Source of the DNA: an uncultured Alistipes sp.
GTDB taxonomy: Bacteria; Bacteroidota; Bacteroidia; Bacteroidales; Rikenellaceae
Assembly (NCBI GenBank): GCA_938014215.1
Contig: CALLRW010000041.1
Coordinates: forward strand, 372,001-436,000
Direction of reading: 5' to 3'
DNA: 64,000 bases
The notes below the pieces were generated by a model. The model was not told where the DNA came from, made no database searches, and worked only from the letters and a program-made list of their open reading frames with translations. Shown piece after piece: positions 24,840 through 33,440 of this stretch (position 1 is its first letter; each line of letters opens with the position of its first letter). A program made the translations under genes and the position numbers.

Positions 24840-25949
24840 ATGAAACTCTTCCCCGCATTGGAAAAGGTCTACACCCGCGAGCAGTGCTCGGCCCGCGAGG
24901 CGCAGCGCGCAGCGCAGTTCATCGCCTTCGGGCCGATCGTCTTCGAGGTGTCGCGCCTGATGGTGAAGTTCGGGATCCTGGAGATGCTGCGCGACAGCAG
25001 CGAGGGGTTGACCCTCGAGGAGATCGCCGACCGGACCCACCTCTCGGAGTATGCCGTACGGGTGCTGCTCGAGGCGTCGCTCTCGATCGGCACGGTGCTG
25101 GTCGACACGCAGAACGACCGCTTCTCGCTCTCGAAGACGGGCTGGTTCCTGCTGACCGACGCCTCGACGCGTGTCAACATGGACTTCAACCACGACGTCA
25201 ACTACGAAGGGTGGTTCCATCTGGAGGAGTCGCTCCGCGAAGGGCGCCCGGCCGGTCTCGAACACTTCGGTCCCTGGCCGACGGTCTACGAAGGGCTCTC
25301 GCAACTGCCCCCCGAGGTGCAGAAAAGCTGGTTCGGATTCGACCACTTCTACTCGGACCATTCGTTCGAGGAGGCGCTGCGGGTGGTCTTCGCTCGTCCG
25401 ACGCGGCAGCTGCTCGACGTGGGCGGCAATACGGGCCGCTGGGCCCTGCGCTGCGTGGCGTGGGATCCGCAGGTCGAGGTGACGATCATGGACCTCCCGC
25501 AGCAGATCGAGATGATGCGCCGGCAGACGGCTTCGAAACCCGGCGCCGAACGGATCCACGGCTACGGCTGCAACCTGCTCGACGAAGGGACCCCCTTCCC
25601 GACCGACCGGCCGTACGACACGATCTGGATGAGCCAGTTCCTCGACTGCTTCGGCGAGGAGGAGATCCGCTCGATCCTCCGCCGCGCCGCCCGCATCATG
25701 GAGCCGCAGACGCGTCTCTGCATCATGGAGACCTTCTGGGACCGGCAGAAGTATGAAACCGCGGCGATGTGTCTGACGCTGACGAGCCTCTACTTCACGG
25801 CCATCGCCAACGGAAACAGCCGGATGTACCATTCGGAGGTCATGCAGCGGCTGGTCGAGGAGGCCGGACTCGAGGTCGAGACCATCCACGACTTCCTGGG
25901 CTGGGGACACAGCATCATGGTCTGCCGGAAGGCTGCCGAAAACAAATAA
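24840..25949 (+). CDS. SAM-dependent methyltransferase (O-methyltransferase fold)
   Basis: A 369-residue class I methyltransferase of the plant-type/acetylserotonin O-methyltransferase group: a helical dimerisation and winged-helix part (about 30-110, EIADRTHLSEYAVRVLLEASLSIG) followed by the SAM domain with LLDVGGNTGRWALRC (motif I) and IMDLPQQIEMM. In known aryl polyenes the aryl ring is methylated, and this is the obvious candidate. From sequence alone I cannot say whether it methylates ring carbon, oxygen or an ACP-bound intermediate. Confidence 0.85.
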   Translation: MKLFPALEKVYTREQCSAREAQRAAQFIAFGPIVFEVSRLMVKFGILEMLRDSSEGLTLEEIADRTHLSEYAVRVLLEASLSIGTVLVDTQNDRFSLSKTGWFLLTDASTRVNMDFNHDVNYEGWFHLEESLREGRPAGLEHFGPWPTVYEGLSQLPPEVQKSWFGFDHFYSDHSFEEALRVVFARPTRQLLDVGGNTGRWALRCVAWDPQVEVTIMDLPQQIEMMRRQTASKPGAERIHGYGCNLLDEGTPFPTDRPYDTIWMSQFLDCFGEEEIRSILRRAARIMEPQTRLCIMETFWDRQKYETAAMCLTLTSLYFTAIANGNSRMYHSEVMQRLVEEAGLEVETIHDFLGWGHSIMVCRKAAENK

Positions 25950-25981
25950 CCGACAAACAATACGAAACGAATCATACTATC

Positions 25982-26230
25982 ATGGAAAGAAAAGAGATTG
26001 AAGAAAAAGTCAAGGCCTTCCTGATCGACGAACTGGAGGTCGACGAGGAGAAGATCGCCCCCGAAGCCCGTCTGAAGGAGGATATCGGGATCGACAGTCT
26101 GGACTTCGTCGACATCGTGGTGATCGTCGAGCGCACGTTCGGATTCAAGATCAAGCCCGAGGAGATGGCCGGCGTGAAGACGCTCAGCGACTTCTGCGAC
26201 TACATCGAATCGAAGGTCGGCAACCGGTAG
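25982..26230 (+). CDS. acyl carrier protein (ACP-1)
   Basis: An 82-residue acidic four-helix carrier. The phosphopantetheine serine is Ser39 in DIGIDSLDFVDIVV. The start at 25982 follows a 32-bp gap after the methyltransferase and gives the usual ACP length. It would carry the growing polyene or the aryl starter. Confidence 0.92.
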   Translation: MERKEIEEKVKAFLIDELEVDEEKIAPEARLKEDIGIDSLDFVDIVVIVERTFGFKIKPEEMAGVKTLSDFCDYIESKVGNR

Positions 26231-26240
26231 ACCGGCGTGC

Positions 26241-27263
26241 ATGGAGCGTGAAACGATCCACGTCGGAGCACGGCGTCGGGCAGCGGACTATCCGACGGTT
26301 CCCAACGAAGAACATATGACGGAAGCCGGTACGGAACAAACAACTGCTCCCGGCCCGGATGGTGCGGCGGCGGGCGACGATCCGGCCCACGAAGCGTGGC
26401 AGGGTCAGACGGACGGTCGGCCTTGGATGCTGCGGTCGCTGATCGCCATCTTCCGCCGGGTCGACGTACGCCTCCTCTACGGCGTCATGGCGGTGGTGGT
26501 CCTCTTCTACATGGTCGGAAACCGCAACGGCTACCGCGCCATGCGCGACTTCTTCCGCCGGCGTATGGGATACGGACGGTGGCGGACGCTGCGGGCCGTC
26601 TACGCAAACCATTTCCGATTCGGACAGGTCATTCTGGATCGCTTCGCCGTCTATGCCGGACGCCGGTTCCGGATCGAGATCGAACACAACGAGTATTACC
26701 GCGAACTGGTCACCCGTCCCGAAGGGTTCCTGCTGGTGAGCTCCCACGTCGGAAACTACGAACTGGCCGGATACTCGCTCCACCCCGAAGAAAAGCGTCT
26801 CTATGCGCTGGTCTTCGCCGGGGAGAAGGAGACCGTCATGCAGAACCGCGCCCGCTGTTTCGCCGGCAACAACATCGAGATGGTCCCCGTACGGCGCGAC
26901 ATGTCGCACCTGTTCGTCGCCAACCGCGCACTGCTCGACGGCAACATCGTCGGGATGCCCGGCGACCGGCTGTTCGGCTCGCAGAAGAGCGTCCGCTGCG
27001 ACTTCCTGGGGGCTCCGGCCCGCTTTCCGCTGGGGCCCTTCGCCCTGGGCGTTCAGCGCGACGTGAAGATGCTCTCGATCTTTGTCATGAAGGAGTCGGC
27101 CAAACGATACCGGATCTTCGTCGAACGCATCGACACGGGTGACGAAACGCTGCCCAAAAAGCTCCGCATGGAGATGGCGGCCCGTTCGTTCTCGGCTCAG
27201 CTGGAGCGAATTGTACGCCGTTACCCGACGCAATGGTTCAACTACTATAACTTCTGGGAATAA
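26241..27263 (+). CDS. LpxL/HtrB-like lipid acyltransferase
   Basis: A 340-residue protein (start at 26241; an alternative ATG at 26316 gives a shorter, Ala/Gly-rich N-terminus). One membrane anchor (about residues 72-92) is followed by the LABLAT-type domain: SSHVGNYELAGYS around His169, the conserved EIVPVRR-like MVPVRRD and GMPGDRLFGSQ. These enzymes move acyl chains from ACP to a lipid acceptor at the inner face of the membrane. In this operon it probably transfers the finished polyene or a fatty acid onto a lipid-like anchor. Confidence 0.82.
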   Translation: MERETIHVGARRRAADYPTVPNEEHMTEAGTEQTTAPGPDGAAAGDDPAHEAWQGQTDGRPWMLRSLIAIFRRVDVRLLYGVMAVVVLFYMVGNRNGYRAMRDFFRRRMGYGRWRTLRAVYANHFRFGQVILDRFAVYAGRRFRIEIEHNEYYRELVTRPEGFLLVSSHVGNYELAGYSLHPEEKRLYALVFAGEKETVMQNRARCFAGNNIEMVPVRRDMSHLFVANRALLDGNIVGMPGDRLFGSQKSVRCDFLGAPARFPLGPFALGVQRDVKMLSIFVMKESAKRYRIFVERIDTGDETLPKKLRMEMAARSFSAQLERIVRRYPTQWFNYYNFWE

Positions 27264-27266
27264 ACC

Positions 27267-27704
27267 ATGTCACTCGAAGAGATCGACATTCTCAAACTGC
27301 TGCCGCAACGGCCTCCGTTCATCCTGGTCGACCGGCTCGTCGAATTCGACGAACGCCGCACGGTGACCTGTTTCACCGTCCGCGAAGAGCACCTCTTCTG
27401 CGAGGCGGGAAGGCTGCAGGCCGCCGGCCTGATCGAAAACATCGCCCAGACCTGCGCCGCCCGGCTCGGGTACATCAATCTGCTCAACAACCGGCAGGTC
27501 AAACTCGGGTACATCGGGGCGATCCGCGATCTGGAGATCCGCCGCCGGCCCCGCGTCGGGGAGACGCTGCGCACGACCATCGAAAACCTCGAGGAGGTCT
27601 TCCGCATGAGCCTCGTCGAGGCCGTCGTCCGCTCGGGCGACGAGGTGCTCGCCACCGCCCGGATGAAGATCGCCCTGAGCGAAATCGATGCCCAAAACAT
27701 GTAG
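27267..27704 (+). CDS. hotdog 3-hydroxyacyl-ACP dehydratase (DH-1)
   Basis: A 145-residue single-hotdog protein beginning IDILKLLPQRPPFILVDRLVEF, the start motif of FabZ/ApeP-like dehydratases, with AGLIENIAQTCAARLGYIN as the central helix containing Glu and Gln. It would dehydrate 3-hydroxyacyl intermediates to the conjugated double bond. Starts 3 bp after the acyltransferase stop and ends 3 bp before the thioesterase. Confidence 0.83.
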   Translation: MSLEEIDILKLLPQRPPFILVDRLVEFDERRTVTCFTVREEHLFCEAGRLQAAGLIENIAQTCAARLGYINLLNNRQVKLGYIGAIRDLEIRRRPRVGETLRTTIENLEEVFRMSLVEAVVRSGDEVLATARMKIALSEIDAQNM

Positions 27705-27707
27705 ACG

Positions 27708-28148
27708 ATGAAAAGCGACGGAAAAATCACCAAGGAACTGGTCGCCTCGAAACACTTCGAGGTGCGCTTCAGCGAGGTCGACTCGATGAATATCGTCTGG
27801 CACGGCTCCTACCCGCTCTACTTCGAAGATGCACGGGAGGCCTTCGGCGCCAAATACGGTCTCGGATACATGGACATCTTCGGAAACGGGTACTATGCCC
27901 CGCTGGTCGAACTGTCGTTCAAGTACAAGTCGCCGATCGTCTACGGCATGCCCTGCCGCATCGACATCCACTACCGCCCGACGGAAGCCGCCAAGATCGT
28001 CTTCGACTATGAAATTCACCATGCACAGACCGACGAACTGCTGGCTACGGGCCACAGCGTGCAGGTCTTCATGGACAAGGAGTACCGGCTGGTATGGATC
28101 ACGCCGGATTTTTACGCACAATGGAAAGAGCGCTGGAACATGAACTGA
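27708..28148 (+). CDS. YbgC/4-hydroxybenzoyl-CoA-type thioesterase
   Basis: A 146-residue hotdog thioesterase. The signature VRFSEVDSMNIVWHGSYPLYFEDAREAF is the 4HBT active-site segment; the usual catalytic Asp is retained at DSMN. Aryl-polyene clusters usually hold one such enzyme, thought to proof-read or release chains. It overlaps the next ketosynthase by 28 bp. Confidence 0.86.
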   Translation: MKSDGKITKELVASKHFEVRFSEVDSMNIVWHGSYPLYFEDAREAFGAKYGLGYMDIFGNGYYAPLVELSFKYKSPIVYGMPCRIDIHYRPTEAAKIVFDYEIHHAQTDELLATGHSVQVFMDKEYRLVWITPDFYAQWKERWNMN

Positions 28149-29296
28149 TCGTCCGAACGGGCGATGACATCCTCTCGCCGCTGGGCATGGATGCCGAATC
28201 GACGCTGCAGGCCCTGCTCGAGGGGCGGTCGGCCCTGCGGCGCTACGAGGGGCTGTGGGGTATTCCCGAGCCGTTCGTGGCGGCGCTGCTCGACACGGAG
28301 GCGGTCGACCAGGCCCTGAAGGAGCGTTTCGGAACGAAGCGGATCGAGGAGCTGACCCCCTTCGAGCGGATGGCGCTCCTCTCGGCCGCCCGCGCCATCG
28401 ACAGGGCGAGGATCGATCCGGCGTCGGAGCGCGTCGGCTTCTTCCTCTCGACAACGAAGGGGAATGTGGCGCTGCTCGAACGGCAGAACCGTCTCCGCGA
28501 AGAGGTGCTGCCCGGATGGTCGGCCCGGCGGATCGCCCGGTTCTTCGGGAACCGCAACGAGGCGATCGTCGTCTCGAATGCCTGCACGTCGGGGCTCTGT
28601 GCGCAGATCGCCGCCATGAGGGCCCTCCGGAGCGGCCGTTACGACCACGCGGTGGTGATCGGCGCCGAACAGCAGTCACGCTTCATCGTCTCGGGATTCC
28701 AAAGTTTCAAGGCGCTGTCGCCGGAGCCCTGCCGCCCGTTCGACCGCAACCGGACGGGGCTCAATCTGGGCGAGGCGGCCGCCACGATCGTCTACTCGCG
28801 GCGTCACAACGGAGAGGTCGCCCCCGGTGAGTGGGTCGCCTGTCGGGGCGCCATCCGCAACGATGCCAACCACATCTCCGGTCCGTCGCGCACGGGCGAG
28901 GGGTGTTACCGGGTCCTGAGGGCAATCCTGCAGGGGGTTGAGACAGAGCAGCTGGCGCTGGTCAACACGCACGGTACGGCCACGGCCTACAACGACGAAA
29001 TGGAGGCCATTGCGATCGATCGCGCCGGGCTGTGCGGCGTGCCCGTCAACGGGCTGAAGGGCTATTTCGGCCACACGATGGGGGCCGCCGGCGTGCTGGA
29101 GACGATCGTCTCGATGCGGGCCGTGGAGCGGGGCGTCGTCCTCGGAACGAAGGGTTATGCCGAATGCGGCGTCTCGCGGCCGCTGCGCCTCTCGGCCGAG
29201 CATGCGCACACCGAGGCCCGGTGTTTTGTCAAGATGCTCTCCGGGTTCGGAGGGTGCAATGCAGCGATGCTGTTCAAACAGGGAGGTGAGCTATGA
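28121..29296 (+). CDS. beta-ketoacyl-ACP synthase (KS-2, complete triad)
   Basis: A 391-residue thiolase-fold condensing enzyme, starting inside the thioesterase gene at ATG 28121 (a start at 28094 is less likely). Cys155 (SNACTSGLCAQ), His284 (NTHGTATAYND) and His318 (KGYFGHTMGAAG) make an intact triad. Its N-terminal region lacks the usual VVITGMG opening, having IVRTGDDILSPLG instead, which marks it as diverged. It may accept the aryl starter or act in a specific elongation step. Confidence 0.87.
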   Translation: MERALEHELIVRTGDDILSPLGMDAESTLQALLEGRSALRRYEGLWGIPEPFVAALLDTEAVDQALKERFGTKRIEELTPFERMALLSAARAIDRARIDPASERVGFFLSTTKGNVALLERQNRLREEVLPGWSARRIARFFGNRNEAIVVSNACTSGLCAQIAAMRALRSGRYDHAVVIGAEQQSRFIVSGFQSFKALSPEPCRPFDRNRTGLNLGEAAATIVYSRRHNGEVAPGEWVACRGAIRNDANHISGPSRTGEGCYRVLRAILQGVETEQLALVNTHGTATAYNDEMEAIAIDRAGLCGVPVNGLKGYFGHTMGAAGVLETIVSMRAVERGVVLGTKGYAECGVSRPLRLSAEHAHTEARCFVKMLSGFGGCNAAMLFKQGGEL

Positions 29297-29937
29297 GAAC
29301 GATTCGGAAATGGGTGCGGATCACCCCGCAGGGCGCCTCGATCAACGGCGTACGGATCCGGCTCGAAGAGTCGCAGGATCCGCTGCCCGTGGCCCTCTAC
29401 AGGCAACGCATCGGCGGCTATCCGAAATTCTTCAAGATGGATCCGATGTGCCGGCTGGGGTTCGTCGCCTCGGAGCTGCTGCTGGAGGACGAGGAGGAGC
29501 GTTTCACGCCGCGCGAGGATCGGGCCGTCGTGCTCTTCTCGAACAGCGGATCGTTCGCCAGCGACAGCCACTACGAAGAGACGATTGCCGATCCCGAAGA
29601 GTACTACCCCAGCCCCGCTGTATTCGTCTACACGCTGGCCAACATCGTGACGGGCGAGATCGCCATCCGCAACAAGTTCTTCGGCGAGACGATCTGCTAC
29701 CTGACCGACAGAAACGACATGCGGCTGATGGTCGAGACGGTGGACGAGGCGCTGGAGGATCCGGTGACACGGTCGGTCGTGACGGGTTGGGTCGAAAGTC
29801 CGTCGGCGGAATGTTTCGAGGCCGTGCTGTTCCTGGTCGAAAAGTCGGCCGAAAAGGCGGTCGGACAAGCAGCGGAATGGCGGACGGATGAAGTCGAGAA
29901 AATAATGAACAACAAGGAATTAACAAGTATTATCTAA
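29293..29937 (+). CDS. short ketosynthase-like protein without active-site residues
   Basis: A 214-residue protein that overlaps KS-2 by 4 bp. The segment RAVVLFSNSGSFASDSHYEETI followed by YPSPAVFVYTLANIVTGEIAIRNKFFGET has the look of the N-terminal half of a thiolase-fold ketosynthase, where the pattern of Asn-Pro and short helix precedes the nucleophile. The equivalent of the Cys is missing and the C-terminal half is absent. I read it as a truncated KS-like partner (Ketoacyl-synt_2 group). Its job is unknown; a chain-length or scaffold role is plausible. Confidence 0.62.
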   Translation: MRTIRKWVRITPQGASINGVRIRLEESQDPLPVALYRQRIGGYPKFFKMDPMCRLGFVASELLLEDEEERFTPREDRAVVLFSNSGSFASDSHYEETIADPEEYYPSPAVFVYTLANIVTGEIAIRNKFFGETICYLTDRNDMRLMVETVDEALEDPVTRSVVTGWVESPSAECFEAVLFLVEKSAEKAVGQAAEWRTDEVEKIMNNKELTSII

Positions 29938-29941
29938 AGAT

Positions 29942-30199
29942 ATGGAAGAACTGATTTTGGAACTCAAGCAGGCTATTATCGAAGCCCTCAATCTGGAAGA
30001 TGTCAAACCCGCGGATATCGACGACGATGCCCCGCTGTTCGGCGACGGTCTGGGCCTCGACTCAATCGACGCCCTGGAGCTGATCGTCCTCATGGAGAAG
30101 CGGTACGGCATCAAGCTGCAGGACCCCGCCGCAGGCCGCGAAATCTTCCGCAGCATCCGCGTCATGGCCGACTACATCGCCAAAAACCGAACGAAATAA
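29942..30199 (+). CDS. acyl carrier protein (ACP-2)
   Basis: An 85-residue carrier with the motif GLGLDSIDALELIVLMEKRYG; the phosphopantetheine serine is Ser41. It resembles the ApeE/ApeF type more than ACP-1 does. Two dissimilar carriers in one operon fit separate starter and elongation use. Confidence 0.92.
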   Translation: MEELILELKQAIIEALNLEDVKPADIDDDAPLFGDGLGLDSIDALELIVLMEKRYGIKLQDPAAGREIFRSIRVMADYIAKNRTK

Positions 30200-30213
30200 C
30201 CCGGCACGGAACG

Positions 30214-31419
30214 ATGAGTGAACCGATCTGGATAACTGGAGCCGGAATCGTCTCGGCAATCGGACACGACAAGCGTCAGGTGCTCGAATCGCTGCGTCAC
30301 GGGCGGTCGGGGATCGGCGCTATGCGCCATCTGCAGAGCCGCCACCGCGAATTCCCCGTCGGCGAGGTCCCCCTCAGCGACGAGCAGCTGCGCCAGGCGC
30401 TCGGCATCGATCCCGGCGTGCCGACCATCCGCACCGCCCTGCTCGGAATGATGGCTCTCGACGAGGCGCTGCGCGAGGCCCGGCTCGATGGCGGCAGGCT
30501 GCACGCGGCCGCTTTCCTCTCGGGAACCACCGTCGGCGGAATGGATCAGAGCGAACGCTATTACGAGGATTTCCTCGAAAACGACTCGCGGAACGCCTAC
30601 ATCGCCATGCACGACTGCGGTGCCTCGACCGAACTGATCGCCGATCACGCCGGAAGGTTCGCCTTCGTGGCGACCCCCTCGACCGCCTGCTCGTCGGCCA
30701 TGAATGCCATCATCGCCGGTGCCGATCTGATCCGCTGCGGGGATTTCGACTGCGTCGTCGCCGGCGGCAGCGAGTGTCTGACGAAGTTCCACCTCAACGG
30801 CTTCAACGCCCTGATGATCCTCGACCGGATGCCCTGCCGTCCGTTCGACGCCACGCGTGCCGGGTTGAATCTGGGCGAAGGGGCTGCCTATGTGGTGCTC
30901 GAGCGGGCCGATGCGGCCCGGCGCCGCGGCGTTCGCGCAAAGGTGACCCTCGACGGCTATGCAAACGACTGCGACGCCTTCCACCAGACCGCCTCGTCGC
31001 CCGACGGCGAAGGGGCCTTCCGCGCCATGCGGGAGGCGCTCCGCGATGCCGGAATCCGGCCCGAAGAGGTCGACTACATCAATGCCCACGGCACAGGCAC
31101 CCCGAACAACGACGCCAGCGAAAGCGCCGCCATGATCCGCTTGTTCGGCCGCGAAGGAGTGCCGCCGGTCTCGTCGACCAAGGCCTTCACCGGGCACACG
31201 ACCAGCGCCTCGGGAGCCATCGAAACGGTCATCTCGATGTTGGCCATCGAGGAGCAGTTCCTGCCCGTGAACCTCAACTGGAAAGAGGCCATGCCCGAGG
31301 GGATTCGCCCGGTGGTCGATGCGCGGCCCCGGGGGGAGATCCGACACGTGCTCTGCAATTCGTTCGGATTCGGCGGCAACGACTCGTCGCTGGTCCTCTC
31401 CAAATGCTTCGAATCATGA
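30214..31419 (+). CDS. beta-ketoacyl-ACP synthase (KS-3, complete triad)
   Basis: A 401-residue FabF-like enzyme with Cys159 (PSTACSSAMNA), His292 (NAHGTGTPNND) and His328 (AFTGHTTSASG), ending in SNSFGFGGNDSSLVLSK. The next gene, a degenerate ketosynthase, overlaps it by 4 bp (ATGA), so a KS/chain-length-factor heterodimer is likely, as in other aryl-polyene systems. Confidence 0.92.
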   Translation: MSEPIWITGAGIVSAIGHDKRQVLESLRHGRSGIGAMRHLQSRHREFPVGEVPLSDEQLRQALGIDPGVPTIRTALLGMMALDEALREARLDGGRLHAAAFLSGTTVGGMDQSERYYEDFLENDSRNAYIAMHDCGASTELIADHAGRFAFVATPSTACSSAMNAIIAGADLIRCGDFDCVVAGGSECLTKFHLNGFNALMILDRMPCRPFDATRAGLNLGEGAAYVVLERADAARRRGVRAKVTLDGYANDCDAFHQTASSPDGEGAFRAMREALRDAGIRPEEVDYINAHGTGTPNNDASESAAMIRLFGREGVPPVSSTKAFTGHTTSASGAIETVISMLAIEEQFLPVNLNWKEAMPEGIRPVVDARPRGEIRHVLCNSFGFGGNDSSLVLSKCFES

Positions 31420-32456
31420 AACACGGAATCTTCATACGCGATGCCGAGCAGATCTCGATCCAGTGCCCGCTGTGCGAAGCGTGGATGGATGAACCCATCC
31501 TCCACGACGAGCCCTACGTCCGGGCCGCGGATCCCGACTTCAGGCAGTGGCTCGCCCCCGCCGAAAGCCGCCGGCTCGGAAAGATCCTCAAACGCGCCCT
31601 GGTCATCAACATGCAGATCGCCCGCAAATGCGGAACGGATCCGGCGGACGCCATCCTGGTCGGAACGGGACTCGGGTGCATGGAGAACACCGAACGGCTC
31701 CTCGATACGCTCTGTCACGACGGCGAGGAGACCTTCAGCCCGACCCACTTCATGCAGTCGACCCACAACACGATCGCCTCGCTGATGGCCATTCACGACC
31801 ATGCGCACGGTTACAACATCACCTATTCGCACAAGGATCTCTCGTTCGATCTGGCGCTGCACGATGCCTGGACGCAGTTCCGGCTGGGAAAGATCCACTC
31901 GGCGCTGGTCGGCGGGTTCGACGAACTGACGCCGTCGTACTTCACGCTGCTCCGGCGCATCGGCTATCTGGGTGCCGACGGGCAGGGACCCGGTTCGGAG
32001 GCCGCGGCCGCCCTGCTCCTGACGGACGACTGCCGCGAGGCGATGTGCGAGGTGGCGGCGATGAGGATCCTCTACCGCCCCGAAGGCGACGAGCTGCGGG
32101 CGGGGGTCGACAAGGTGCTCGATGAGGCCAGGATGGATCGTGACGAGCTGGACGGCGTCATCACCGGTGTCAACGGGCAGCGGGAGGGCGATGCCCGGTA
32201 CGACCGATTCACGCGCGAACTGCTGCCCGGGGTGCCGACGCTCCGCTACAAGCACCTCTTCGGAAGCAGCTACACGGCGTCGGCCTATGCCGCCTATGTC
32301 GCGGCCCACTGTCTGCAGAAGGGGCGTATTCCGGAGCACCTGCTGTATGGCGGGACGAAGCTCCGGAGCGGGCGTCCGCGGGCCCTGCTGATTGTCAACG
32401 AACGTCGGGGAAAGGAGTATTCACTGCTGTTGCTGCGCAGAGGATGGGAAGACTGA
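31416..32456 (+). CDS. ketosynthase-like chain-length-factor protein (no active-site Cys)
   Basis: A 346-residue thiolase-fold protein. The region equivalent to the ketosynthase nucleophile reads NITYSHKDLSFDLALHDA and has no cysteine, and the two catalytic histidines are not in their usual motifs. Yet GTGLGCMENTERLLDT and TPSYFTLLRRIGYLGADGQGPGSEAAAALLL retain the ketosynthase layout. Tight coupling to KS-3 suggests an inactive partner that sets chain length. The start at 31416 overlaps the KS-3 stop; longer upstream starts in this frame lie within KS-3 and are rejected. Confidence 0.82.
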   Translation: MKHGIFIRDAEQISIQCPLCEAWMDEPILHDEPYVRAADPDFRQWLAPAESRRLGKILKRALVINMQIARKCGTDPADAILVGTGLGCMENTERLLDTLCHDGEETFSPTHFMQSTHNTIASLMAIHDHAHGYNITYSHKDLSFDLALHDAWTQFRLGKIHSALVGGFDELTPSYFTLLRRIGYLGADGQGPGSEAAAALLLTDDCREAMCEVAAMRILYRPEGDELRAGVDKVLDEARMDRDELDGVITGVNGQREGDARYDRFTRELLPGVPTLRYKHLFGSSYTASAYAAYVAAHCLQKGRIPEHLLYGGTKLRSGRPRALLIVNERRGKEYSLLLLRRGWED

Positions 32457-32797
32457 TCATACTGGCCCTCGTGCAGTCGGCCCTGATGGTGGCCTGTCAG
32501 CTCCTGCAGAAGATCGCCCTCACAAGGGCCGGCGACTTCAGCTGGAGCTGGGGGTGGTTCTACCGCTTCTTCGCAAACTTCTACATGATCGGCAGCGGCC
32601 TCTGCTTCGCCGCAACGGCCTTCTGCTGGCTCTACATGCTGAAACGGTTCCCGTTCAGCATGGTTTACCCGATGCTGAGCCTGGCCTACGTCATGGGTAT
32701 GATCGCCGCCATGCTCTTCTTTCACGAACAGATTCCGCTCACGCGCTGGATCGGCATCGCGCTGATCATGGCCGGATGCGTACTAATTGCCAGATAA
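32444..32797 (+). CDS. small multidrug-resistance/EamA-like four-helix membrane protein
   Basis: A 117-residue protein with four hydrophobic segments and the SMR-like pattern of a conserved Gln/Lys in helix 1 (MVACQLLQKIAL) and FPFSMVYPMLSLAYVMG in helix 3. It resembles the ArnE/ArnF flippase-type subunits more than EmrE because it lacks the membrane-embedded Glu of EmrE. It may help move a lipid-linked pigment precursor across the inner membrane. Overlaps the previous gene by 13 bp. Confidence 0.75.
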   Translation: MGRLIILALVQSALMVACQLLQKIALTRAGDFSWSWGWFYRFFANFYMIGSGLCFAATAFCWLYMLKRFPFSMVYPMLSLAYVMGMIAAMLFFHEQIPLTRWIGIALIMAGCVLIAR

Positions 32798-32798
32798 G

Positions 32799-33440
32799 AT
32801 GAAACTCAAACTGTTGTTGATCACCGCCGCGCTCGGTGCCGGCGTTGCTCAGGGGTTCGGCCAGAGCCAGAAGAGTATCCCCTCGCCGCAGGAGATCGTG
32901 GAAGCCATCGATCGCAGCGCCTCCAGCCTGCAGTCGATGAGCTGCCGCTTCACCCAGACCAAGGAGCTCTCGATCCTGCAGGAAAAGATGGTCTCGAACG
33001 GCGTGATGTACTACTGCCGACAGGGCGGACGCCTCCGATGGGAGTATCAGTCGCCGTACGTCTACACGTTCGTGATGAACGGCAATCGCGTGATGATGCG
33101 TTCGGACGAGCGTACCGACGTCATCGACACCTCGCGCAACCAGCTCTTCGGACAGATTGCCCGCATCATGATGAATACCCTCACCGGGCGGTGTCTGACC
33201 GCCGCGGAGGAGTTCAAGACCGAAGTCCGCGTCGAAGCAAACGAGTGGATCGCTGAACTCACTCCGCGCCGCCGCGATATGGCGCAGTTCTTCGCCCGGA
33301 TCCGCCTGCATTTCGATCCGCAGCGGAGGGTCGTCTCCCGCGTCGAGATGTTCGAACAGAGCGGCGACAGAACGGTGATCGACCTGAAAAACATTCGGAC
33401 CAATGTCGAGCTGGACGAGCAGCTGTTTGCTGTGGATTAG
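32799..33440 (+). CDS. LolA-like outer-membrane lipoprotein carrier
   Basis: A 213-residue periplasmic protein. Signal peptide about residues 1-22 (LLLITAALGAGVAQGFG), then the LolA-like barrel: SSLQSMSCRFTQTKELSILQEKMVSNGVMYYCRQGGRLRWEYQSPY split over strands, followed by a long antiparallel sheet. The ATG at 32799 is one base after the previous stop and begins the signal peptide. LolA-like proteins are standard in aryl-polyene clusters and probably ferry the hydrophobic product to the outer membrane. Confidence 0.87.
   Translation: MKLKLLLITAALGAGVAQGFGQSQKSIPSPQEIVEAIDRSASSLQSMSCRFTQTKELSILQEKMVSNGVMYYCRQGGRLRWEYQSPYVYTFVMNGNRVMMRSDERTDVIDTSRNQLFGQIARIMMNTLTGRCLTAAEEFKTEVRVEANEWIAELTPRRRDMAQFFARIRLHFDPQRRVVSRVEMFEQSGDRTVIDLKNIRTNVELDEQLFAVD

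Noticed and set aside
30774..31415. A long N-terminal extension of the chain-length-factor protein
   Set aside because: The extra sequence is Arg-rich and lies wholly within KS-3. The ATGA overlap at 31416 gives the natural start.
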